A stretch of 64,000 bases of DNA from Aquipseudomonas alcaligenes (lineage in GTDB: Bacteria; Pseudomonadota; Gammaproteobacteria; Pseudomonadales; Pseudomonadaceae), in assembly GCF_900156545.1 (NCBI RefSeq), contig NZ_FTNW01000004.1, positions 124,001 through 188,000 on the forward strand, written 5' to 3'. A program made the translations under genes and the position numbers. Positions within the stretch are counted from its first letter, which is position 1, and each line of letters starts with the position of its first letter. The notes under the pieces are model-generated. The model saw only the letters and a list, made by a program, of their open reading frames with translations, did not search any database and had not been told where the DNA came from. Below are positions 17,986-26,609 of the stretch, in pieces.

Positions 17986-17992
17986 CTACTGG

Positions 17993-18727
17993 TTAGGATT
18001 TGCTGCCATCCGGCACGAACACGTAACCCACACCCCAAACGGTCTGGATATAGCGCGGCTTGGACGGGTCCGGCTCGATCAGCCGGCGCAGGCGGGAAAT
18101 CTGCACGTCGATGGAGCGCTCCAGGGCATCCCACTCGCGGCCGCGCGCCAGGTTCATCAGCTTGTCGCGGGTCAGCGGCTCACGGGCATGCTGGACCAAG
18201 GCTTTGAGCACAGCGAATTCACCGGTGGTGAGCATGTGCACTTCGTCGCCCTTCTTCAGCTCGCGGGTGGCCAGCGAAAGCTCGTACTCGCCGAAGCTCA
18301 CCGTTTCATCCTCGCTGGCCGGCGCGCCCGGCACCACCGGTGCCTGGCGGCGCAGCACGGCCTTGATCCGTGCCAGCAGTTCGCGCGGGTTGAACGGCTT
18401 GGCCAGGTAGTCGTCGGCGCCGCCTTCCAGGCCCTGGATGCGGCTGGCCTCATCGCCCTTGGCGGTGAGCATGATGATCGGCATCTGGTTGTTCGCCTCG
18501 CGCAGGCGACGGCAGGCGGACAGGCCGTCCTCGCCCGGCAGCATGAGGTCGAGCACCAGCAACTGGAACAGCTCACGGGCCAGCAGGCGATCCATCTGCT
18601 CGACGTTCTCCACCGCGCGCACGCGGTAGCCCTGCTCGCTGAGGAAGCGCTCCAGCAGACGGCGCAGGCCGGGATCATCGTCGACTATCAGGATTTTTTC
18701 GCCTTCCGGCGCGGCAGCGGTGCTCAT
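17993..18727 (-). CDS. ompR: OmpR/AmgR-type response regulator
   Basis: This 244-aa regulator has a receiver domain (residues about 10-125) with acidic pocket DDDP, the phospho-accepting Asp in LLVLDLMLPGEDG and the Lys in LAKPFNPREL. A winged-helix DNA-binding domain follows (residues about 145-240: RDKLMNLARGREWDALERSIDVQISRLRRLIE region). It is the partner of the kinase at 16582-17895. The ortholog in P. aeruginosa, AmgR, controls envelope stress and aminoglycoside tolerance genes. The gene is divergent from tex; a CATAAT on the minus strand at 18759-18754 may be its -10 box. Confidence 0.94.
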   Translation of the reverse strand: MSTAAAPEGEKILIVDDDPGLRRLLERFLSEQGYRVRAVENVEQMDRLLARELFQLLVLDLMLPGEDGLSACRRLREANNQMPIIMLTAKGDEASRIQGLEGGADDYLAKPFNPRELLARIKAVLRRQAPVVPGAPASEDETVSFGEYELSLATRELKKGDEVHMLTTGEFAVLKALVQHAREPLTRDKLMNLARGREWDALERSIDVQISRLRRLIEPDPSKPRYIQTVWGVGYVFVPDGSKS

Positions 18728-18843
18728 GCAATTTCCCCTTTGACTGTGGCCGCATTATGGCCGAAGGCCGCCCAGGCCCGGCTGCGGCCATTGTTAGCAG
18801 ATTTTTCCCACGAACGGTTCCCATGCCCTTCCGGGGCGGTGTT

Positions 18844-18849
18844 TATAAT
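18844..18849 (+). promoter_or_regulatory. Probable -10 box of tex
   Basis: A perfect TATAAT lies 51 bp upstream of the tex ATG. No convincing -35 at 16-18 bp was found; TTCCCA is 20 bp away. Confidence 0.4.
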
Positions 18850-18899
18850 GCGGCGCTTTCGCGTCGGCCTCGGCGTGGTAATTCTGTCAGGTAGGTTTC

Positions 18900-21218
18900 A
18901 TGGATAGCATCAACAAGCGTATCGCCGCCGAACTCGGCGTCCTCCCGCAACAGGTGGCCGCCGCCGTGGCCCTGCTCGATGAAGGCTCCACCGTGCCCTT
19001 TATCGCCCGTTACCGGAAGGAAGTCACCGGCAGCCTGGACGACACCCAGTTGCGCCACCTGGAAGAGCGCCTGCGCTACCTGCGTGAACTGGATGAGCGC
19101 CGCGCCGCCATCCTCGCCAGCATCGAGGAACAGGGCAAGCTGACCCCCGAACTGACCCGCGAAATCAACGGGGCCGACACCAAGACGCGTCTCGAAGACT
19201 TGTATTTGCCGTACAAGCAGAAGCGCCGCACCAAGGGCCAGATCGCCCTGGAAGCCGGCCTCGGCGAGCTGGCCGACGGCCTGTTCAATGACTCGACCCT
19301 CAACCCGGAAGCCGAGGCTGCGCGTTTCGTCGATGCCGACAAGGGCTTCGCCGATGTGAAGGCCGTGCTGGAAGGCGCCAAGTACATCCTGATGGAGCGC
19401 TTCGCCGAGGACGCCAGCCTGCTCGACAAGCTGCGCTCCTTCCTGAAGAACGAAGCCACTCTCAGCGCCCGCGTGGTCGCCGGCAAGGAAGCCGAAGGCG
19501 CCAAGTTCAGTGATTACTTCGAGCACGACGAGCCGCTGAAGAACGTACCGTCGCACCGCGCCCTGGCGATCTTCCGCGGGCGCAACGAAGGCATCCTCGG
19601 CGCCAGCCTCAAGGTCGGCGACGAAGCGCCCGGCACGATGCACCCGTGCGAACTGATGATCGCCGAGCGCTTCGGCATCGAACAGCGCGGGCGCGCCGCC
19701 GACAAGTGGCTGGGCGAGGTGGTGCGCTGGACCTGGAAGGTCAAGCTCTACACCCACCTGGAAACCGACCTGCTCGGCGAGCTGCGCGAGAAGGCCGAGG
19801 ACGAGGCGATCACCGTGTTCGCGCGTAACCTGCACGACCTGCTGTTGGCCGCCCCGGCCGGTCCGCGCGCCACCCTGGCGCTGGACCCGGGCCTGCGAAC
19901 CGGCTGCAAGGTGGCGGTGGTCGACGCCACCGGCAAAGTGCTGGAAACCGCCACCGTCTACCCGCACGCGCCGCGCAACGACTGGGACGGCACCCTGGCC
20001 ATCCTCGCCAAGCTGTGCGCCAAGCATGCGGTGGACCTGATCTCGATCGGCAACGGCACCGCCAGCCGCGAGACCGACAAGCTGGCCGCCGACCTGATCA
20101 AGAAGCTGCCGGCGCTCAAGCTGACCAAGGTGATGGTCTCCGAGGCCGGCGCCTCGGTGTACTCCGCCTCCGAACTGGCCGCCCGCGAATTCCCGGACAT
20201 GGACGTGTCACTTCGCGGCGCCGTTTCCATCGCCCGCCGCCTGCAGGACCCGCTGGCCGAGCTGGTGAAGATCGACCCGAAGTCCATCGGCGTCGGCCAG
20301 TACCAGCACGACGTGTCGCAGCTGAAGCTGGCGCGCTCGCTGGATGCGGTGGTCGAGGACTGCGTGAACGCCGTCGGCGTGGACGTCAACACCGCCTCCG
20401 CCGCGCTGCTGGCGCGCATCTCCGGCCTCAACAGCACCCTGGCGCAGAACATCGTGCAGTTCCGCGATGCCAACGGCGCGTTCAAGAGCCGCAGCGAGCT
20501 GAAGAAGGTGCCGCGCCTGGGCGACAAGACCTTCGAGCAGGCCGCCGGTTTCTTGCGCGTAATGAATGGCGACAACCCGCTGGACGCCTCCGCCGTGCAC
20601 CCGGAAACCTACCCGCTGGTGCAGCGCATCGCCCAGGACACCGGCCGCGACATCCGCTCGCTGATCGGCGACTCCAGCTTCCTGCGCAGCTTGGATCCCA
20701 AGCGCTTCACCGACGAGAGCTTCGGCCTGCCGACCGTCACCGACATCCTCAAGGAACTGGACAAGCCGGGCCGCGACCCGCGTCCGGAGTTCAAGACCGC
20801 CGAGTTCCAGGACGGCGTCGAGAGCCTCAAGGACCTGCAGCCGGGCATGATCCTCGAAGGCGTGGTGACCAACGTCACCAACTTCGGCGCCTTCGTCGAC
20901 ATCGGCGTGCACCAGGATGGCCTGGTGCACATCTCGGCGCTGTCGGAGAAGTTCGTCAAGGACCCCTACGAGGTGGTCAAGGCCGGCGACATCGTCAAAG
21001 TGAAAGTCATGGAAGTGGACATTCCGCGCAACCGCGTCGGCCTGTCCATGCGCATGAGCGATACCCCGGGGCAGAAGACCGAGGGCCCGCGCGGCGGCGG
21101 CCAGAACCGCGGCGGCAATCAACCGCGCAGCGAACGCCATTCCAGCCAGGACAAGCCGGCGCCGGCCAATGCGGCCATGGCCTCGCTGTTCGCCAACGCC
21201 AAGCAGCTGAGGAAATAA
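18900..21218 (+). CDS. tex: Transcription accessory protein Tex
   Basis: Tex is a cytoplasmic nucleic-acid-binding protein related to eukaryotic Spt6, first found as needed for toxin gene expression and generally affecting transcription. The 772-aa protein has the Tex N-terminal helical region, a YqgF/RNase H-like domain ([17 protein letters not shown] near residue 325), helix-hairpin-helix repeats around 490-560 ([15 protein letters not shown]) and a C-terminal S1 domain near 650-720 ([19 protein letters not shown]). It ends in a Gly/Arg/Gln-rich tail ([16 protein letters not shown]). It is divergent from ompR and followed 3 bp later by a thioesterase gene. Confidence 0.96.
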   Translation: MDSINKRIAAELGVLPQQVAAAVALLDEGSTVPFIARYRKEVTGSLDDTQLRHLEERLRYLRELDERRAAILASIEEQGKLTPELTREINGADTKTRLEDLYLPYKQKRRTKGQIALEAGLGELADGLFNDSTLNPEAEAARFVDADKGFADVKAVLEGAKYILMERFAEDASLLDKLRSFLKNEATLSARVVAGKEAEGAKFSDYFEHDEPLKNVPSHRALAIFRGRNEGILGASLKVGDEAPGTMHPCELMIAERFGIEQRGRAADKWLGEVVRWTWKVKLYTHLETDLLGELREKAEDEAITVFARNLHDLLLAAPAGPRATLALDPGLRTGCKVAVVDATGKVLETATVYPHAPRNDWDGTLAILAKLCAKHAVDLISIGNGTASRETDKLAADLIKKLPALKLTKVMVSEAGASVYSASELAAREFPDMDVSLRGAVSIARRLQDPLAELVKIDPKSIGVGQYQHDVSQLKLARSLDAVVEDCVNAVGVDVNTASAALLARISGLNSTLAQNIVQFRDANGAFKSRSELKKVPRLGDKTFEQAAGFLRVMNGDNPLDASAVHPETYPLVQRIAQDTGRDIRSLIGDSSFLRSLDPKRFTDESFGLPTVTDILKELDKPGRDPRPEFKTAEFQDGVESLKDLQPGMILEGVVTNVTNFGAFVDIGVHQDGLVHISALSEKFVKDPYEVVKAGDIVKVKVMEVDIPRNRVGLSMRMSDTPGQKTEGPRGGGQNRGGNQPRSERHSSQDKPAPANAAMASLFANAKQLRK

Positions 21219-21221
21219 TCA

Positions 21222-21608
21222 ATGAGTGACGCATCGCCCGTCGGCAAAGACAGCAACTTCAGCCGCCTGCTCGGCATCCGCATCCTGCGCGCCGAGAACG
21301 GCGAGGCCGAGCTGCGCATGGCCATGCAGGAGCAGATGCTCAACCTGCACGGGCGCATGCACGGCGGCGCACTCTACTCGCTGATCGACACCGCCCTCGG
21401 CCAGGCCAGCCACAGCCTGTTCGGCGGCGAGGCCGGCAGCATGACCCTGGAGTGCAAGGTCAACTACATCCGCGGCGTCAAGGCCGGCGAGGTGGTCTGC
21501 CACGCCCGCGTGCTCAATGCCGGACGCAAGGTGCATGTACTGGAAGCGCGGGTGGAACAGGGCGACAAGCTGGTCGCCACCGCCCAGGCCACCTTTATCT
21601 GTAAGTGA
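21222..21608 (+). CDS. PaaI-type hotdog thioesterase
   Basis: This 128-aa protein has a single hotdog fold. The family motif is NLHGRMHGGALYSLIDTALGQA near residues 42-63, with the conserved HGG preceding the long helix. Members hydrolyse acyl-CoA or aryl-CoA thioesters, usually as tetramers; the substrate cannot be told from the sequence. The ATG at 21222 lies 3 bp after the tex stop, so it is likely co-transcribed with tex. A REP/BIME cluster follows its stop codon. Confidence 0.85.
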   Translation: MSDASPVGKDSNFSRLLGIRILRAENGEAELRMAMQEQMLNLHGRMHGGALYSLIDTALGQASHSLFGGEAGSMTLECKVNYIRGVKAGEVVCHARVLNAGRKVHVLEARVEQGDKLVATAQATFICK

Positions 21609-21770
21609 TCCGACTCCCTCTCCCTCCGGGAGACGACTGCATGGATGCAGGAGGTAGGGCGACGCAGGATGCCAAAGCCGAGGGTTGGGGCGGCCCGCGC
21701 AGGGTGAGAGAGGCAGCGCACCCAGCACCAGAGTCCCTCACCCCCGGCCCCTCTCCCAGAGGGAGAGGGG
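21609..21770. repeat. REP/BIME cluster between the thioesterase gene and gshA
   Basis: The 302-bp stretch between genes (21609-21910) holds a two-armed repeat. A first arm CCCTCTCCCTCCGGGAGA lies at about 21616-21633. A degenerate inverse arm GGGTGAGAG is at about 21702-21710. A full unit, CCCTCACCCC at 21735-21744 with CCCCTCTCCC / GGGAGAGGGG at 21748-21770, matches the element in hemW. The remaining part, 21771-21910, carries the gshA promoter and no gene that I can support. Confidence 0.8.
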
Positions 21771-21850
21771 CGTCGCAGGCATTGCGCCGATCCCGGCTAT
21801 CGGCGCATCCTCCCCTTCCGGTCAGGCGACAGCGCCGGTCCGCATCCGAC

Positions 21851-21879
21851 TTGCAGTGTGGCGGCTCCACCCCCATATA
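21851..21879 (+). promoter_or_regulatory. Predicted gshA promoter
   Basis: TTGCAG at 21851-21856 and CATATA at 21874-21879 are separated by 17 bp, 32 bp upstream of the TTG start of gshA. The -10 box lies inside the short palindrome CCCC-ATATA-GGGG. Confidence 0.5.
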
Positions 21880-21910
21880 GGGGCGACCGTCGAGTGAAGG
21901 AACAAGAATC

Positions 21911-23497
21911 TTGAGCGATCTCCTCAACCGCCGCCTGGCTCTGCTCGGCGAGGCCGACCACCTGTCCCTGCTGACCCGCTGCCTGCACGGCATCGAGCGC
22001 GAGACCCTGCGCGTCACCGCCAACGGTGAGCTGGCGCAGACGCCGCATCCGGTCGCGCTGGGCTCGGCGCTGACCCATGCGCAGATCACCACCGACTATT
22101 CCGAGGCCCTGCTGGAGTTCATCACGCCGGCCGAGCCAGACCCGGCCGACACCCTGGCCGACCTCGAGCGCATCCACCGTTTCGCCGCCAGCCGCCTGGA
22201 CGGCGAGTACCTGTGGAGCCCGTCGATGCCCGGCCGGCTGCCGGAGGAAGCGGACATCCCGATCGCCCGCTACGGCAGCTCCAATATCGGCCGCCTCAAG
22301 TACGTCTACCGCCAGGGCCTGGCCCTGCGCTACGGCAAGACCATGCAGTGCATCGCCGGCATCCACTACAACTTCAGCCTGGCCGAGGGCATCTGGCCGT
22401 TGCTGCAGCAGCTGGATGGCGATACGCAGAGCGCGCGCGACTACCAGTCCGCCGCCTACATCGCGCTGATCCGCAACTTCCGCCGCTACAGCTGGCTGCT
22501 GATGTACCTGTTCGGCGCCTCGCCGGCGCTGGACGCCAGCTTCCTGCGCGGCCGCCCGCACCAGCTGCAGCAGCTGGATGCCGACACCCTCTACTTGCCC
22601 TGGGCCACCAGCCTGCGCATGAGCGACCTGGGCTACCAGAGCAGCGCCCAATCGGGCCTGACGCCCTGCTACAACGACCTCGCCAGCTACACCGAGAGCC
22701 TGCGCAGCGCCGTGGCCACGCCCTATCCGGCCTATGCCGAGATCGGCACCAAGGACGCCAACGGCGAGTGGCTGCAGCTCAACACCAACATCATCCAGAT
22801 CGAGAACGAGTACTACTCGAGCATCCGCCCCAAGCGCGTCACCTACTCCGGCGAACGGCCGATCCAGGCGCTGATGAGCCGCGGCGTGCAGTACGTGGAA
22901 GTGCGCTGCCTGGACATCAACCCCTACCTGCCGCTGGGCATCGACCTCGACCAGGCGCGCTTCCTCGATGCCTTCATCCTGTTCTGCGCCCTGCAGGACA
23001 GCCCGCTGCTGGCCAGCGGCGTGTGCCGTGCCAGCACCGAGAACTTCCTCACGACGGTCAAGGAGGGCCGCCGCCCAGGCCTGCACCTGCAGCGCGACGG
23101 TGCACCAATCGAACTGCAGACCTGGGCCGGCGAGCTGCTCGACGCCTTCGCGCCCATCGCCGCCCTGCTCGACCGCGCCTATGGCGGCGACGCCTACCGC
23201 AACGCCCTGCAGCTGCAGCGGCGCAAGGTCGAGGACGCGAGCCTGACGCCGTCGGCACGGGTGCTGGCCGAACTGCAGGCACGTGGCGAAAGCTTCCGCG
23301 ACTTCGCCCTGCGCCAGAGCAAGGCGCATGCCGCCACCTTACGCAGCCAGCCGCTGACGGCGGACGAAGAAGCCGCCTTCGAGCGCATGGCGCGCCAATC
23401 GCTGGTCGAGCAGGCCGAACTGGAAGCGGCGCCGACCGGCGACTTCGACACCTTCGTCGCCGCCTACCAGGCCAGCATCCTCGGCATTGGCGTTTGA
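21911..23497 (+). CDS. gshA: Glutamate-cysteine ligase
   Basis: GshA joins glutamate and cysteine with ATP, the first and rate-limiting step of glutathione synthesis. The 528-aa protein has the gammaproteobacterial GshA sequence: [15 protein letters not shown] near residue 32, [14 protein letters not shown] with the glutamate-binding residues, and [13 protein letters not shown]. The start is a TTG at 21911, supported by GAAGG about 10 bases upstream; I recall TTG also for the P. aeruginosa gene. It is a single-gene unit with its own predicted promoter, followed by a 10-bp inverted repeat. Confidence 0.96.
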   Translation: MSDLLNRRLALLGEADHLSLLTRCLHGIERETLRVTANGELAQTPHPVALGSALTHAQITTDYSEALLEFITPAEPDPADTLADLERIHRFAASRLDGEYLWSPSMPGRLPEEADIPIARYGSSNIGRLKYVYRQGLALRYGKTMQCIAGIHYNFSLAEGIWPLLQQLDGDTQSARDYQSAAYIALIRNFRRYSWLLMYLFGASPALDASFLRGRPHQLQQLDADTLYLPWATSLRMSDLGYQSSAQSGLTPCYNDLASYTESLRSAVATPYPAYAEIGTKDANGEWLQLNTNIIQIENEYYSSIRPKRVTYSGERPIQALMSRGVQYVEVRCLDINPYLPLGIDLDQARFLDAFILFCALQDSPLLASGVCRASTENFLTTVKEGRRPGLHLQRDGAPIELQTWAGELLDAFAPIAALLDRAYGGDAYRNALQLQRRKVEDASLTPSARVLAELQARGESFRDFALRQSKAHAATLRSQPLTADEEAAFERMARQSLVEQAELEAAPTGDFDTFVAAYQASILGIGV

Positions 23498-23511
23498 AAT
23501 CAGGCACCTGG

Positions 23512-23546
23512 GTGACGGACTGACGCAGCCAGCGGTAGTCCGTCAC
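23512..23546. repeat. Perfect 10-bp inverted repeat after gshA
   Basis: GTGACGGACT at 23512-23521 and AGTCCGTCAC at 23537-23546 form a perfect stem with a 15-base loop 14 bp after the gshA stop. There is no T tract, so it is more likely a 3'-end stabilising hairpin or a Rho-linked end than an intrinsic terminator. Confidence 0.55.
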
Positions 23547-23628
23547 AAATCCGCCACTTCGACCGTTCGGTTCTGACCAGCGGCACGCCGCGGCCTCCGA
23601 GTCAGGCTAGCCTGTGGGGAAACCCGCA

Positions 23629-23838
23629 TTGGCCACCGCCATGACGCCCGCCGAAGACAACCACGACTGGAGCCTGGAAAGCCTCAACAAGGCCTACCAG
23701 CAAGGCTACATGGCCGGACTCACCGGCCAGCCGCAACAGGCCCAACCGCACCCCGTGGAAGTGCTGGCCGCCGCCTGGGAAGCCGGCTGGGACGATGGCA
23801 ACGAACAGTACGCCCTGCATCAGCGACGCAGCGCCTGA
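23629..23838 (+). CDS. Small Rmf/CrpP-like protein
   Basis: This 65-69 residue protein has the pattern of ribosome modulation factor relatives: LNKAYQQGYMAGLTGQP followed by AAAWEAGWDDGNEQY, compared with the A-x-QRGYxAGxxG ... W-x-x-GWREG layout of Rmf. Rmf binds 30S ribosomes and drives 100S dimers in stationary phase; some relatives (CrpP) have been reported to act on fluoroquinolones, which is disputed. Which role applies is unknown. The TTG at 23629 has GGGGA 8 bases upstream and is preferred over the ATG at 23641, which lacks a ribosome binding site. A strong terminator follows at 23854. Confidence 0.6.
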   Translation: MATAMTPAEDNHDWSLESLNKAYQQGYMAGLTGQPQQAQPHPVEVLAAAWEAGWDDGNEQYALHQRRSA

Positions 23839-23853
23839 GCCGAGACAGATGAG

Positions 23854-23884
23854 AAAAGGGCCGCATTCGCGGCCCTTTCGTTTT
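23854..23884 (+). terminator. Intrinsic terminator after the Rmf-like gene
   Basis: An A4 run, stem GGGCCGC / GCGGCCC with an ATTC loop and a TTTCGTTTT tail. It can act in both directions and may also end the argA message. Confidence 0.85.
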
Positions 23885-23910
23885 GTCCCCGCCCCAGACC
23901 GTTTTAGGCC

Positions 23911-23959
23911 TAGGGCGGGTGAAACCCGCGAGATACCAAGCGGGTCTCACCCGCCCTAC
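23911..23959. repeat. Dispersed palindrome of the GTAGGGCGGGTGA type
   Basis: TAGGGCGGGTGAAACCCGC at 23911-23929 is repeated inverted at 23940-23959 with one mismatch and a loop of about 10 bases. This GGGCGGGTGA-type palindrome is a common intergenic repeat in Pseudomonas. It lies between the Rmf-like gene and the end of argA. Confidence 0.8.
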
Positions 23960-23985
23960 GCCAGCAAGAACTCGCGCCCTCGTTC

Positions 23986-25284
23986 TTATAAGGCCTTCTC
24001 GAAGATCTTCGAGTTGCGCTGGTAGTTGTACAGCGAGGCGCGCGCCGCCGGCAGGCGCTCCACCGCACTGGACTCGAAGCCGCGCTCCTGGAACCAGTGC
24101 GCGGTGCGGGTGGTGAGTACGTAGAGGGTCTTCAGCCCGAGCGCGCGGGCGCGCTCCTCGATGCGCTCCAGCAACTCGTCACCGCGCCCACCGTGGCGAT
24201 ACTCCGGGTTGACCGCCAGGCAGGCCAGCTCGCCGGCATCCGAGTCGGCGATCGGGTAGAGCGCGGCACAGGCGATGATCAGACCATCGCGCTCGACGAT
24301 GCTGAACTGGCCGATCTCGCGCTCCAGCACCTCGCGCGAGCGGCGCACCAGGATGCCCTGGTCCTCCAGCGGAGTGATCAGCTCGATCAGGCCGCCGACG
24401 TCCTCGATGGTCGCCTCGCGCAGCGATTCGAACTGCTCCTGGTCGACCAGCGTGCCGCCGCCGTCGCGGGTGAACAGCTCGGTGAGCAGCGAGCCGTCTT
24501 CCATGTAGCTGACGATATGACTGCGCTTGACCCCGCCGCGGCAGGCCTGGGCGGCGGCGTCGAGCAGCTCGGCCTGGTAGCAGCTGCCGAGGCGCGCCAG
24601 GTGCGCCGGCACCTGCTGCGGACGCAGCTCGCGCACCAGCTTGCCGGCCTCGTCGATCAGACCCCGCTCGGCGGAGTACAGCAGCAGCTTGTCGGCCTGC
24701 AGGTCAATGGCGGCACGGGTGGCGACGTCCTCGCAAGCCAGGTTGAAGATTTCCCCGGTGGGCGAATAGCCAAGCGCCGAGAGCAGCACGATGCTGCGCT
24801 CGTCGAGCAGGCGACTGATGCCCTTGCGGTCGACCCGGCGCACTTCGCCGGTGTGGTGATAGTCGATGCCATCGACCACGCCAATCGGCCGCGCGGTGAC
24901 GAAGTTGCCGCCAGACACGCGCAGGCGCGAGCCCTGCATCGGCGAGGCAGCCATATCCATCGACAGGCGTGCCTCGATGGCGATGCGCAGGCGCCCGACA
25001 GCGTCGATGACGCAGTCCAGGGTCGGCCCATCGGTGATGCGCAGGTCGCGGTGGTAACGCGGCGTCAGACCGCGCTCGACCAGACGCGCCTCGATCTGCG
25101 GGCGCGAGCCATGTACCAGCACCAGGCGCACGCCCAGGCTGTGCAGCAGCACCAGGTCGTGAACGATGTTGCCGAAATTCGGATGCTCCACACCCTCGCC
25201 CGGCAGCATGACCACGAAGGTGCAGTCGCGGTGGGCGTTGATATAGGGCGAAGCGTGGCGGAGCCAGTTGACGTAGTCGTGCAT
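23986..25284 (-). CDS. argA: N-acetylglutamate synthase
   Basis: ArgA transfers acetyl from acetyl-CoA to glutamate, the first step of arginine synthesis, and is feedback inhibited by arginine. The 432-aa protein has an N-terminal amino-acid-kinase-like domain (about 1-280; LVLVHGSRPQIEARL) that senses arginine, and a C-terminal GNAT domain (about 295-432; LACLAVNPEYRHGGRGDELL with the acetyl-CoA loop). The length equals P. aeruginosa ArgA. The ATG at 25284 lies 113 bp downstream of argE on the same strand, so both arginine genes may be read together. No ArgR operator was recognised. Confidence 0.96.
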   Translation of the reverse strand: MHDYVNWLRHASPYINAHRDCTFVVMLPGEGVEHPNFGNIVHDLVLLHSLGVRLVLVHGSRPQIEARLVERGLTPRYHRDLRITDGPTLDCVIDAVGRLRIAIEARLSMDMAASPMQGSRLRVSGGNFVTARPIGVVDGIDYHHTGEVRRVDRKGISRLLDERSIVLLSALGYSPTGEIFNLACEDVATRAAIDLQADKLLLYSAERGLIDEAGKLVRELRPQQVPAHLARLGSCYQAELLDAAAQACRGGVKRSHIVSYMEDGSLLTELFTRDGGGTLVDQEQFESLREATIEDVGGLIELITPLEDQGILVRRSREVLEREIGQFSIVERDGLIIACAALYPIADSDAGELACLAVNPEYRHGGRGDELLERIEERARALGLKTLYVLTTRTAHWFQERGFESSAVERLPAARASLYNYQRNSKIFEKAL

Positions 25285-25397
25285 GTAAAGCCTGTGAGCA
25301 AGGACGGACGAACGAGGTTGTGCCTGCCCCGGTGCGGAGCAGCAAAGGTCGGTCTAGCGTCGTCGCAACATCGGCACGCCTCGCAGGGGTGAACGGG

Positions 25398-26537
25398 TCA
25401 TAGGCAATAGTGCTGGATCAGCTGGCGCAGCAGCGCCACGGTCGGTTCGAGGCGCGCCAGTTCGAGAAACTCCCCCGGCTGATGAGCACAGGCGATATCG
25501 CCCGGGCCGAGCACGATGGTCTCGCAGCCAAGCTGCTGAAGATACGGCGCTTCGGTGCCGAATGCCACCGCCTGCGCGGCATGCCCGGTGAGCTTTTCCG
25601 CAACGCGCACCAGTTCGCTGTCGGCTCTCTGCTCGAAGGGCGGCACGTTGGCGAACAGCGGTGCATAGTCGATCTTCACCTGATGCCGCTCGGCCAGTGG
25701 CTGCAGCTTGCCACGGATAGCCGCGCGCAGCTGCTCCGGGTCCATGCCGGGCAGCGGGCGCAGGTCGAACTCCAGAGCACACTGGCCGCAGATGCGGTTG
25801 GGGTTGTCACCACCGTGGATGCAACCGAAGTTCAGCGTCGGCTGCGGTACGCCGAACTGCGGGTTGTTGAACTCGCGCTGCCACTGTGCGCGCAGCTGGC
25901 GCAGCTCGCCCATGACGTCCTGCATGGCCTCCAGGGCGCTATGGCCGAGGCTCGGGTCGGACGAATGGCCGCTCTGCCCGAGGATGTCGATGCGCTCCAT
26001 CATCACGCCCTTGTGCAGGCGGATGGGTTTCAGTCCGGTCGGTTCGCCAATGACCGCCGCGCGTCCCAGCGGGCGTCCGGCAGCGGCCAGGGCACGGGCG
26101 CCGGCCATCGAGCTTTCCTCGTCACAGGTGGCCAGCACCAGCAGCGGCTGTCGGAACGGCTGGTCGAGCAGACCGCGTACCGCCTCGATCACCAGCGGGA
26201 AGAAGCCCTTCATGTCGCACACGCCGAGGCCCACCCAGCGATCCCCCTGCTCGGTCAACCTGAGCGGGTCGCTGTGCCACAGCGCGGCATCGAAAGGCAC
26301 CGTATCGCTGTGGCCGGCCAGTACCAGGCCGCCGGGACCGCTGCCGAGAGTGGCCAGCAGGTTGGCCTTGCCCGGCGCCACCTCCTGGATCTCGCAGGCG
26401 AAGCCGAGTTCGACCAGCCAGCCGGCCAGCAGCTCGATAACAGTGCGATTGGATTGATCCCAGTGCGGCTGGGTACAGCTCACCGAAGGGGCGGCGATCA
26501 GCGCGGCAAACTGGTCTTTGAGGGGGGGCAGCGACAT
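25398..26537 (-). CDS. argE: Acetylornithine deacetylase ArgE
   Basis: ArgE is a zinc-dependent M20 amidohydrolase that removes acetyl from N-acetylornithine to give ornithine. The 379-aa protein has metal-ligand motifs LAGHSDTVPF near residue 78, GVCDMKGFF near 110, and CDEESS near 143, and the dimerisation segment SGHSSDPSLG. The start at 26537 (MSLPPLKDQFAAL) has GGAGACC upstream; the longer frame adds an unlikely leader. Pseudomonas also uses the ArgJ recycling route, so this enzyme may be auxiliary; related M20 members differ in substrate, but the genomic pairing with argA supports ArgE. Confidence 0.9.
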   Translation of the reverse strand: MSLPPLKDQFAALIAAPSVSCTQPHWDQSNRTVIELLAGWLVELGFACEIQEVAPGKANLLATLGSGPGGLVLAGHSDTVPFDAALWHSDPLRLTEQGDRWVGLGVCDMKGFFPLVIEAVRGLLDQPFRQPLLVLATCDEESSMAGARALAAAGRPLGRAAVIGEPTGLKPIRLHKGVMMERIDILGQSGHSSDPSLGHSALEAMQDVMGELRQLRAQWQREFNNPQFGVPQPTLNFGCIHGGDNPNRICGQCALEFDLRPLPGMDPEQLRAAIRGKLQPLAERHQVKIDYAPLFANVPPFEQRADSELVRVAEKLTGHAAQAVAFGTEAPYLQQLGCETIVLGPGDIACAHQPGEFLELARLEPTVALLRQLIQHYCL

Positions 26538-26609
26538 CGGCGGTCTCCGCGGGCGATGGCCCATGATAGGGCCATCGCCACCGCGGAATAAACCCGAGTG
26601 GCGCAGGGC

